In this document: positions 1 through 7,260 of the stretch, one piece after another
Layout: each line of letters opens with the position of its first letter
Numbering within the stretch: the stretch's first letter is position 1
Assembly: GCA_964449465.1 (NCBI GenBank)
Contig: CAYVBK010000016.1
Location: forward strand, 41,784 to 105,783
DNA from: CAYRXM01 sp964449465
Lineage (GTDB): Bacteria > Chloroflexota > Anaerolineae > JAFGEY01
Reading direction: 5' to 3'
DNA length: 64,000 nucleotides
Translations under genes and position numbers: made by a program
Notes under the pieces: generated by a model
Database searches by the model: none
The model's input: the letters and a program-made list of their open reading frames with translations, nothing else
Told to the model about the DNA's origin: nothing

Positions 1-1466
1 CGGTCGCCGCCGCCCAGAGTGGATTCAGGGCCATAGCGATAGGCCAGATGGTCGCCCTCACTGTATGTACGGATATAGAGGCCGCAGGTGACCGGCGTGG
101 CGTTGGCGGCATCGGCTTGCAGGCGGGCGCGTACGGTCTGGCCAGAGTACAGGGTGGGCGAGGCGATCAGGCCATAGCCGCCCATTTTGGCTGTTTCCGG
201 CGGGATAAAGGTGGCCGCGCTGAGGCGAGCCACCCGTCCCTGGGCCACGCCGCGATAGCGCAGGGCCAGGCTGCGCGTGCCGTTCTGGCTGTAGCCGATC
301 ACATTTTCCACCGTCAGCGTGCCGCGGCTTTCGATGCTGTCCTGAGGCATCAATCCCTGCGTGGCCCCGGGCAACTCGAAATGAAATCGCGCTCCGTTTT
401 TAGGCCGCAATGCATCCAGGCCGTTCAAGGTCCGGCCGATATTGACAATGTGCAGGGTTTCGGTCACGGCGTCGCTGATCGCTCGCCCGCCGTCGGCAGT
501 GGGGATGTACAACCGGTCAGCGACGGGGCCGCGCCAGTCGGGGCCGTTTTCCAGCCCGGCCAGGCCGTTCTTGATGCCCATCAGGCAGCCCACATTGCCC
601 GAATTACAATCGGTGTCCCAGCCACAGGTGTTGACAATCATCAGTGTTTTTTGAAAATCATCGTCACCATACAGCAGGCTCAAGATGATCAGCCCGTGAT
701 TGGGGACCATGTGGCAGTTGCCACCATAGCGGTCATAGCCATAATGCGTTCTGAGCCGCTCAAACGCCCGTTGCCAGTCGGGCTCCTCGGCGCGCCAGGC
801 GCGCAGGTCGGCGATCATGCGGTAAATGACCGAATCGGCCGGAATCAGGGCGACGGCGGCATTGAGCAGTTTGTTCAGGTCGGGCTCGATAAAGGCCAGG
901 GCCTCCATTGCGGCAATCACCTGGGCGCCATAGATGGCTTCGCCGTCGTGCGAGACGCTGGCGGCGCGGCGGGCCAGGTCGGCGGCCTGCGCCGGGTTGC
1001 CGGGCGAGACCATGGCCCAGCCGTCAATGAAAATTTGCGCCCCGATCTGCTCCGATACCACCTGACCGTTGAGGGCCATCGAGCCGCTGCGCGGGGCCGA
1101 GATGCCGCGTTTGAGGCGCAGGTAGGCGGTGTGTTCGGTGGAATTGCCCAGCCCACCCCACCACAGCACTGTGCGCCCCTCGATCAAATAGTTGAGCCAG
1201 GTCTGGCCGATCTGCGCTGGAATGATCGCCAGGGTGTTGCCGTAATCGGGCAGGGCGCGCAAAAAGGTGAATGTGCCGGAAATATCATCGTCGGTGACGA
1301 TGAGCGGCACGCCGCGCTTTTCGTGTACATAATACCAGATGGGTCCCAGTTCGGCCAGGATTTTTTCCTTGCCCCAGCCTTCAAACGGCCGGCCCAGGTA
1401 CACACCAATGATCTTGCCCAGCACGCCGGCATAGACTCGTTCGGCATAATCCTGCGGAATCATCAT
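1..1466 (-). CDS. ADP-ribosylglycohydrolase family protein (3' end outside window)
   Basis: The visible 488 codons resemble the ADP-ribosylglycohydrolase (DraG/ARH-like) family, which removes ADP-ribose from macromolecules or small adducts using two metal ions. The two acidic metal-binding motifs are present: TDDD at residues 58-61 and GWDTDC at about 282-287. About 190 further residues follow the second motif, so a C-terminal extension is likely. The start is the first of two adjacent ATG codons, preceded by AAAGGAAA. The gene follows rtcB by 13 bp on the same strand, so it is probably the last known gene of the TIR-rtcB-ARH operon. The stop codon lies beyond the left edge. The substrate cannot be told from sequence. 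Confidence 0.86.
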   Translation of the reverse strand, partial: MMIPQDYAERVYAGVLGKIIGVYLGRPFEGWGKEKILAELGPIWYYVHEKRGVPLIVTDDDISGTFTFLRALPDYGNTLAIIPAQIGQTWLNYLIEGRTVLWWGGLGNSTEHTAYLRLKRGISAPRSGSMALNGQVVSEQIGAQIFIDGWAMVSPGNPAQAADLARRAASVSHDGEAIYGAQVIAAMEALAFIEPDLNKLLNAAVALIPADSVIYRMIADLRAWRAEEPDWQRAFERLRTHYGYDRYGGNCHMVPNHGLIILSLLYGDDDFQKTLMIVNTCGWDTDCNSGNVGCLMGIKNGLAGLENGPDWRGPVADRLYIPTADGGRAISDAVTETLHIVNIGRTLNGLDALRPKNGARFHFELPGATQGLMPQDSIESRGTLTVENVIGYSQNGTRSLALRYRGVAQGRVARLSAATFIPPETAKMGGYGLIASPTLYSGQTVRARLQADAANATPVTCGLYIRTYSEGDHLAYRYGPESTLGGGD

Positions 1467-1479
1467 TTTTCCTTTCTTT

Positions 1480-2946
1480 TCATCCTTTGACGCAAATCAG
1501 CGGACGCACGCGCACGACCTGGCGAATGATGCCGGCCTCGTGCATCACATCCACCACTTGCAGCACGTCCTTGTAAGCGCCGGGGGCTTCTTCGGCCAGC
1601 CCTTTTTTCGAGTGGCAGCGAATGACGATGCCCTGCTGGGCCAACTCTTTGATCAGCCGGTCGCCCCAAAACTGCTTGATCGCCTGATTGCGCGAGAGCA
1701 GTCGCCCGGCCCCGTGCAGCGCCGAGCCAAAGGTCTCGTCCATCGCTTTTTGCGTGCCGTGCAAGATGTAGGAATAGGTGCCCATGGTGCCGCCGACCAG
1801 CACCGGCTGCCCGATGTGGCGATAGGGTTCTGGCACCTCGATCCGACCTGGCCCAAAAGCACGGGTGGCACCTTTGCGATGCACGACGACCTTTTTCGAT
1901 ACACCATCTATAGTATGGGTCTCGATCTTGGCGGTGTTGTGCGCCACTTCGTACAGGGTGGTGATGCGGTCAGGGCGCACACCCAAAGCCTGTTGAAAGG
2001 CCTCGCGGGTCAGGTGGGCCAAAGCCTGGCGATTGGCAAAGGCTACATTGATGCCACAGTTCACCGCCGACAGGTAGCGTTTGCCTTCGGGGCTGTTGAT
2101 TGGGGCGCAGACCAACTCGCGTTCGCGGATGGGGATGTGATATTTGTGGCTGGCCTGCTCTAAAAAAGGCAGATAATCGGCGCCGATCTGATGGCCCAGG
2201 GCGCGGCTGCCCGAGTGCAGGCTGATCAACACCTGGCCAGGAAACAGGCCAAACACGTCGGCGGCCTGCGGGTCATAGATTTCGTCCACATACTGGACTT
2301 CGAGATAGTGGTTGCCAGAGCCAAGCGAGCCGATCTGGTTCAACTCGCGCTCTTTGGCCTTGTCGCTCACCGCGGCCGGGTCGGCCCCAGCCACACAGCC
2401 GCGCTCTTCGATGTAATCCAGGTCTTGGGGAAGGCCATAGCCGTGCCGCACCACCCATTCGGCGCCCTGGCTGAGCAGCTTGTCCATTTCTTTGACGGTC
2501 AGGCGAATGTCGCCCTCTGAGCCGAGGCCGGCCGGCACGGTGCGATAGAGGGCATCGGCCAGTTTTTCCTTGTGCGGCTCGACCTCGTCGCGGTGCAAAG
2601 GGGTGCGCAGCGTGCGCACGCCGCAGTTAATGTCATAACCCACGCCGGCCACGCTGACCACGCCCTCGTCCATATCAAAGGCGCCCACGCCGCCGATGGG
2701 GAATCCATAGCCAGGGTGCACGTCGGCCATGGCCAGCGATGCTTTTTGGATGCCCGGCAGACAAGCCACATTGATCACCTGGCGCAGCGAACTCCACTCC
2801 TGGTTCATCTCTTGGGCTAGGTCTTGGATGCCGGCGCGGTCGGTGTAAATACGCCCCGGCACGCGCATGTCGCCGTGACGCGGCACCTGCCAGATGTATT
2901 CATCTATCTGCTGGATGGTGATTTGATCGTTGACTTGTTCGCGCAT
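1480..2946 (-). CDS. rtcB: RtcB-type RNA-splicing ligase
   Basis: RtcB joins 2',3'-cyclic phosphate or 3'-phosphate RNA ends to 5'-OH ends using GTP and Mn2+, in tRNA splicing or repair of cleaved RNA. The 488-aa protein has full family length. Visible motifs are VHPGYGFPIGGVGAFD, the metal-binding GVGYDINCGVR (Asp105, Cys108), GSGNHYLE, SLHSGSR and HGAGR (His411), the last carrying the histidine that is guanylylated in the family. The ATG at 2946 is chosen because an ideal AGGAGG (2953-2958) sits 6 nt upstream; a TTG two codons earlier is less likely. It lies between the TIR gene (20 bp) and the ADP-ribosylglycohydrolase gene (13 bp). No archease or RtcA gene is visible. Confidence 0.96.
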   Translation of the reverse strand: MREQVNDQITIQQIDEYIWQVPRHGDMRVPGRIYTDRAGIQDLAQEMNQEWSSLRQVINVACLPGIQKASLAMADVHPGYGFPIGGVGAFDMDEGVVSVAGVGYDINCGVRTLRTPLHRDEVEPHKEKLADALYRTVPAGLGSEGDIRLTVKEMDKLLSQGAEWVVRHGYGLPQDLDYIEERGCVAGADPAAVSDKAKERELNQIGSLGSGNHYLEVQYVDEIYDPQAADVFGLFPGQVLISLHSGSRALGHQIGADYLPFLEQASHKYHIPIRERELVCAPINSPEGKRYLSAVNCGINVAFANRQALAHLTREAFQQALGVRPDRITTLYEVAHNTAKIETHTIDGVSKKVVVHRKGATRAFGPGRIEVPEPYRHIGQPVLVGGTMGTYSYILHGTQKAMDETFGSALHGAGRLLSRNQAIKQFWGDRLIKELAQQGIVIRCHSKKGLAEEAPGAYKDVLQVVDVMHEAGIIRQVVRVRPLICVKG

Positions 2947-2966
2947 CGTCAACCTCCTGAGAATGG

Positions 2967-3701
2967 TTAAGACCTGTTGCTGTTTGCGGTCGGCCGCAGC
3001 GATTCGACCAGCCGATTGAGTAGCATATCTCGATCATGCGGGTCGGTCAGGTCGGCGGCGGTGAGCATAGAGATGCGTTTGGGCAACTCGCACGGCTTGA
3101 GCTGGCACGGCACGAGTTTGCGTCGCCGCCCGGCCGGGTCGTCGCTGCCGGTCAGCAGTCCCTCAAATTCGTTCCATTGATCGACCACCCAATCCGGCGT
3201 CAGAATGATCAGGGTGTGGCGGCTGGCATCTATAGCGCGCTCGATGTTGACCATACGCGACACGCCAAACTCGAATGTCAGTTTGTCTATAGCCACGCGC
3301 AGGCGGGCCGCCTCCAGGCGGGGCAACAGCACGTTGCGCACCCATTCGCCGTCCTGTCGGCTGTAGCTGATAAACACGTCGTATTGAAATGAGTCGGGCG
3401 GCGGTGCGGGCGCCGGTACAGGCACCAGAGGGGCCGGTGTCGCCGCGGCGACGTGGAATTGGGCGGCCAGTCTGGGAAAATGCGCGGCGATCTGGATCAG
3501 TTCGGATGATGCTGCGCCCTGGCTCAGGATGAGGTATTCCTGTAAATATCCCTCAATCAAGGCCCAATGCCTGTCAATCTCTCGGCGGGCGCGCAGTTTT
3601 TCTTCCGGTCGGTCCGAGACCTGGATGGTGCGTTCGTCATCGCGGATGATGGCATAAGAATCGCGGATGTTTTGTTCGAGGTCGTGGATTCGGTCAGTCA
3701 T
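2967..3701 (-). CDS. TIR-domain protein with helical N-terminus
   Basis: This 244-aa protein has a charged helical N-terminal segment (about residues 1-60), a Pro/Ala-rich linker (about 88-103) and a C-terminal TIR domain (about 106-235). The TIR box YDVFISYSRQDGEW starts at 107. The motif QWNEFE ends in Glu180, which aligns with the catalytic Glu of NAD-consuming TIR domains. Bacterial TIR domains often cleave NAD or make cyclic ADP-ribose signals; activity here is inferred. The ATG at 3701 follows a GGGGGA site 8-10 nt upstream. It is the first gene of a tight operon with rtcB and an ADP-ribosylglycohydrolase. The N-terminus could be an effector-associated adaptor, but I cannot assign a family. 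Confidence 0.88.
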   Translation of the reverse strand: MTDRIHDLEQNIRDSYAIIRDDERTIQVSDRPEEKLRARREIDRHWALIEGYLQEYLILSQGAASSELIQIAAHFPRLAAQFHVAAATPAPLVPVPAPAPPPDSFQYDVFISYSRQDGEWVRNVLLPRLEAARLRVAIDKLTFEFGVSRMVNIERAIDASRHTLIILTPDWVVDQWNEFEGLLTGSDDPAGRRRKLVPCQLKPCELPKRISMLTAADLTDPHDRDMLLNRLVESLRPTANSNRS

Positions 3702-3750
3702 CGGCGAGTCCCCCTTTTCACAGGTGTTGTGTTGGGTGTGCTTTCTGGTT

Positions 3751-3779
3751 ATTATACCACATTTAGTCCAGGAAACCAG
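3751..3779 (-). promoter_or_regulatory. Putative promoter of the TIR-rtcB operon
   Basis: On the minus strand a perfect TATAAT lies at 3756-3751, about 50 nt upstream of the TIR start codon. The -35 region (near 3779-3774) is only a weak match, so the call rests mainly on the -10 box and position. Confidence 0.5.
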
Positions 3780-3819
3780 ATTGTTTTCGGGCAGGTTGGC
3801 GAGAGGGGGCCAAGACCTT

Positions 3820-3847
3820 TTGACATTTGATTGACTTGTGCTATAAT
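3820..3847 (+). promoter_or_regulatory. Near-consensus sigma-70 type promoter
   Basis: TTGACA at 3820-3825 and TATAAT at 3842-3847 are separated by 16 nt. Transcription should begin around 3853-3855, immediately before the GTG at 3856, so the message for the GT39-like gene may be leaderless. Confidence 0.75.
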
Positions 3848-3855
3848 CTGCCCTC

Positions 3856-5856
3856 GTGAGTAAGCAGGGGCAAAAATCGGCTTTACGTCCAACCCGATCC
3901 ACTCTCATCGTGGGGTGGATGCTGTTGGCGGCGACGTTGGTGGGCGGCGGGCTGCGTTTCTATCGTCTGGGCGAGGCGCCGCCGGGGCTCTATCACGATG
4001 AGGCGTTCAACGGCCTCGATGCGCTGCGTATTTTGCAAGGTGAACGCCCCCTCTTTTTCCCTGCCAACAACGGCCGCGAGCCGTTGTTTTTCTATGGCGT
4101 GGCTTGCGCTCTGGCTGCGCTGGGGCGAACGCCGGTGGCGGTGCGGGTGACGGCGACAGTTCTGGGGACGTTGCTCGTGCCAGCGACGTTTTTTATGGCA
4201 CAGGCCATGTTCAACCGGTGGATAGGGCTGTGGTCGGCCTGGCTGGTGGCCGTTTTGCCCTGGCCGGTGGCGTTGAGCCGTATCGGGCTGCGGGCGATCA
4301 GTTTGCCGCTTGTTTCGGCCCTGGCCATTGGGCTGTGGGAATGGGGTCAGCGGCAGCAAGGGCGTCGTCGTTGGATCGGGGTGGTAGGCGGCAGTGCATG
4401 CCTGGGGCTGACCCTGTATACCTATACGGCCGGACGTTTTGCCTTGATCGCGGCAGCGATGTATGTTCTTTTCCAACTGTGGTTGGGCCATGTGCGCCCC
4501 CGCTGGCACGAGTTGATTGTGGCAGTTGCGACGGCCGGCCTGGTGATGTTGCCTCTGTTGGTGTATGGGGTCACTCATTGGGATATTTTTGTGCAAAGGC
4601 CGGCGCAGGTCTCCATCCTCAATCCGCAGATCAACGGAGGTCATCTCTGGGCCGTTTTGGCCCGCAACACAGTGCGCGCGGCAGGGTTGTTTGTCTACCG
4701 CGGCGATTTTATTCCTCGTCACAATGTTCCGCTGCGTCCTCTGTATGATCCTCTCGTGTCCATTTTTTTCATTCTAGGCGTGCTGCTGTGCCTGCTCAAG
4801 GCGCGCCGCGAACGGTCGGCTGTGCTGGCGCCGATCTGGGTGGTGGTGATGTTGATCCCGACCATCCTGGCCGAAGATTGTCCCCATTTTTTGCGCGCGG
4901 TGGGTGTCTTGCCGATGGCCGTCGTTTTTCCGGCCCTGAGTTTGGAATGGGTGCGGCAAAAATTTCGGCCGCGCGGCCTGGTCTGGCCTGGTGCAGCGGC
5001 GGTGGCAGGGACGCTGCTGATTTCGGCGGTGTGGGGCGGCTATGACTATTGGGTGCGCTATATTGGCGATCCCAACCTGGCCTATTGGTTTGAGGCCGAT
5101 CAGGTGCAGGCCGCCGTCGAGATCAATCGTTTTCTTGGCACGGGGTGGCAGGGGCAGGGCATCTCACAGCCGCCCGGTCAGGTGATGGATGGGCGGTATG
5201 TGTACCTGGCTCCGCGCATCTGGGAGAACCGTTTGACAACCAATCTGCTGGTGGCGTCGCCGGAGCGGGTCTCCATTTTGGGGCGCGGTGCGTCGCCTCT
5301 GGCCGATGAGGTGTTGGTGTTGGCCTGGCCGCATGAGGACCTCGGCGCGGCGAGAGAGGCTCTTTATGGGGTTGCTCGACCGGCGCGGATGGCGGTGTGG
5401 CAGGGGCCGTTGGAGCGCGGCGATCTGGATGCGCAGCCTCGTTTATTGTACGTGGCTTTTCAGGCTGCTCCATTGCGTGGAACAAGCAATCGCCGGGTCG
5501 AGTTTGAGCAGGGCATCGCTCTGACCGGTTGGGATTACTTTACGATGGCTGATGGCCGCTCTTGTCTGCGCCTGCGCTGGCAGACTATACGTACTTTGTC
5601 ATCTGATTACACCGTGTTCGTTCATCTGGTGCGCGACGGGCAGATCATGGCCCAGGATGATGGCCGACCAGGGCAGGGCTTTTGGCCCACTACCTGGTGG
5701 CGGCCGGGCGATGAACTGGAGGATTTGCACTGCCTGGACCTGACACAAGGCCATGACTACATCGAGGTGGGTTGGTACGAGTGGCCGTCTATGCAGCACC
5801 TGGCCGTACTGGATGCAAATCATATACCCACAGCCGACCGTGTCAGGCTGCAATGA
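3856..5856 (+). CDS. GT39/ArnT-like membrane glycosyltransferase
   Basis: The 666-aa protein looks like a GT-C fold polyprenyl-phosphate-sugar dependent glycosyltransferase. The N-terminal half has about ten hydrophobic segments, and the first extracytoplasmic loop contains LYHDEAFNGLD with the Asp-Glu pair typical of this fold, followed by GREPLFFY. The C-terminal 250 residues are soluble and end in a beta-rich module with VFVHL and PTTWWRPGDE that recurs in the 1038-aa membrane protein downstream. The GTG at 3856 is taken as start because the promoter leaves almost no leader; the next ATG is about 20 codons inside the first membrane segment. The acceptor is unknown. Confidence 0.8.
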   Translation: MSKQGQKSALRPTRSTLIVGWMLLAATLVGGGLRFYRLGEAPPGLYHDEAFNGLDALRILQGERPLFFPANNGREPLFFYGVACALAALGRTPVAVRVTATVLGTLLVPATFFMAQAMFNRWIGLWSAWLVAVLPWPVALSRIGLRAISLPLVSALAIGLWEWGQRQQGRRRWIGVVGGSACLGLTLYTYTAGRFALIAAAMYVLFQLWLGHVRPRWHELIVAVATAGLVMLPLLVYGVTHWDIFVQRPAQVSILNPQINGGHLWAVLARNTVRAAGLFVYRGDFIPRHNVPLRPLYDPLVSIFFILGVLLCLLKARRERSAVLAPIWVVVMLIPTILAEDCPHFLRAVGVLPMAVVFPALSLEWVRQKFRPRGLVWPGAAAVAGTLLISAVWGGYDYWVRYIGDPNLAYWFEADQVQAAVEINRFLGTGWQGQGISQPPGQVMDGRYVYLAPRIWENRLTTNLLVASPERVSILGRGASPLADEVLVLAWPHEDLGAAREALYGVARPARMAVWQGPLERGDLDAQPRLLYVAFQAAPLRGTSNRRVEFEQGIALTGWDYFTMADGRSCLRLRWQTIRTLSSDYTVFVHLVRDGQIMAQDDGRPGQGFWPTTWWRPGDELEDLHCLDLTQGHDYIEVGWYEWPSMQHLAVLDANHIPTADRVRLQ

Positions 5857-5884
5857 CTCGAACGGCCCGGCAGCGGTTCGAGTC
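5855..5884 (+). terminator. Hairpin after the GT39-like gene
   Basis: A perfect 9-bp inverted repeat (GACTCGAAC / GTTCGAGTC) with a 12-nt loop overlaps the stop codon of the upstream gene. It lacks a following T-run, so it could attenuate or protect the message rather than terminate fully. Confidence 0.35.
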
Positions 5885-5916
5885 GGCGGTAGGTTGGGGG
5901 CATTTTGGGAGGAAAA

Positions 5917-7251
5917 ATGAAAGGTTTACGTATTTTGACCATCGTCGCCGTGTTGCTGATGACCTGGGCGGCGATGCGTCCTGGCGCAGGTCTGGCCGCG
6001 CCGCTTGGTCAGACCAACCTGCTGCGCAATCCCGATTTTGAGGGTTCGTTCAATCAGTTTGCTCACTTTAACACGGCGATCATGGCCGAGCAGTGGTTGC
6101 CCTGGTGGCAGCCGCAAGGGGGCAGCGATCCGGCCTGGAAGAACCGTATGCCCGAGTACAAGCGCGCCAACAGTAGCGACGAGCCGAAAAATGGGCGCGT
6201 TCACAACGGGGCGGCGGCGCAGCAATTGTTTACGTTTTTCGGCACTCATATCGGCGGCATTTATCAGACCGTCGAAGGCATCACGCCGGGGGCGCGGGTG
6301 CGTTTTAGCATCTGGGGACATGCCTGGGCCGGCTCTAGCGACGATCCCAAAAAGTCAGAAGGCGGCGGGCCGATGCACATGCGTATTGGCATTGACCCCA
6401 GCGGCGGCACCAATCCCTTTTCCGGCGCGGTTGTCTGGTCGGGTGAGCAAAACCCTCTGGATGTGTGGGTGCTGTTTGCTATTGAAGCCACAGCCACCAG
6501 CAACAAAGTGACCGTCTTTACCTGGTCAGCGCCCGATTATCCCACCCATCATAACGATGTGTATTGGGATGAAGCCTCTCTCACGGCGGTGGCTGCCCCG
6601 CAACCGACTGCGGCGCCGACCAACACTCGTCGTCCGGTAGTGGTTCAGCCGACTGCCGTGCTGCCTACGTCTACGCCGACACCGACGCCGACCATCACCT
6701 CGACGCCCACCAACACGCCCACGCCGACGCTGGTGAATACGCCCACGCCGACGGTGACGCCGATGCCCACCTTTGCCCCCACACCGATGACCGGGGAAAT
6801 TTGCGTCTTGTCGTATGACGACCGCGATGGCAATCGTTTCCGCGATCCGGGTGAGCCGATGCTGCCCTATGCTGTGTTCTCGCTGTCCGATGCGTATCAC
6901 GTGGTTGGCACGTATACCACCAACGGGCTGAACGAACCGTTCTGCTTTATAGGGCTGACGCCGGGGGTCTATTTCATCTCGGAAATGAACCCGCCGGGTT
7001 ATGAGTCTACCACGCACGACAGTTGGGGCATTTCGCTGCAAAATGGTGCCACCCTCAATATCGAGTTTGGCAACTATACTATGCGGCAGCCCACGCCCAC
7101 ACCCACGCAGACGCCGCGCCCCAGCCCTACGCCGGTGACGATGCTGTCGGCCATCGGCAGCGCGGTGTACAATTACAGCGGCGTCATTGTCATCGTGCTG
7201 GCGATTGGGGCGTTGTTTGCCTTTAACGCCGCCCGGCGCGGCAATCGCTAA
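5917..7251 (+). CDS. Secreted, membrane-anchored protein with carbohydrate-binding-like and SdrD_B-like domains
   Basis: This 444-aa protein has a signal peptide (about 1-27), then a beta-sandwich that starts TNLLRNPDFEGSFNQF and resembles CBM4/9-type carbohydrate-binding modules (about 30-225). A long Thr-Pro-rich linker follows (about 230-290). Next is a prealbumin-like SdrD_B/Cna-B domain with YDDRDGNRFRDPGEP and SEMNPPGYEST (about 295-390), a second TP linker and a C-terminal transmembrane anchor ending in basic residues. The ATG at 5917 is chosen over an upstream TTG because GGGAGG (5907-5912) lies 4 nt before it. It probably sits on the outer face of the cell and binds sugar; no catalytic motif is seen. 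Confidence 0.8.
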   Translation: MKGLRILTIVAVLLMTWAAMRPGAGLAAPLGQTNLLRNPDFEGSFNQFAHFNTAIMAEQWLPWWQPQGGSDPAWKNRMPEYKRANSSDEPKNGRVHNGAAAQQLFTFFGTHIGGIYQTVEGITPGARVRFSIWGHAWAGSSDDPKKSEGGGPMHMRIGIDPSGGTNPFSGAVVWSGEQNPLDVWVLFAIEATATSNKVTVFTWSAPDYPTHHNDVYWDEASLTAVAAPQPTAAPTNTRRPVVVQPTAVLPTSTPTPTPTITSTPTNTPTPTLVNTPTPTVTPMPTFAPTPMTGEICVLSYDDRDGNRFRDPGEPMLPYAVFSLSDAYHVVGTYTTNGLNEPFCFIGLTPGVYFISEMNPPGYESTTHDSWGISLQNGATLNIEFGNYTMRQPTPTPTQTPRPSPTPVTMLSAIGSAVYNYSGVIVIVLAIGALFAFNAARRGNR

Positions 7252-7260
7252 TTTTTGACC

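Noticed and set aside
48..1490. Long open frame on the plus strand (about 480 codons)
   Set aside because: It is antisense to the ADP-ribosylglycohydrolase gene, whose motifs are clear on the minus strand; the plus-strand product has no recognisable domain.
5855..5884. tRNA-like T-loop sequence (GGTTCGAGTC)
   Set aside because: No acceptor stem, D-arm or anticodon arm can be placed in the 60-bp gap; the sequence is explained by a simple hairpin.
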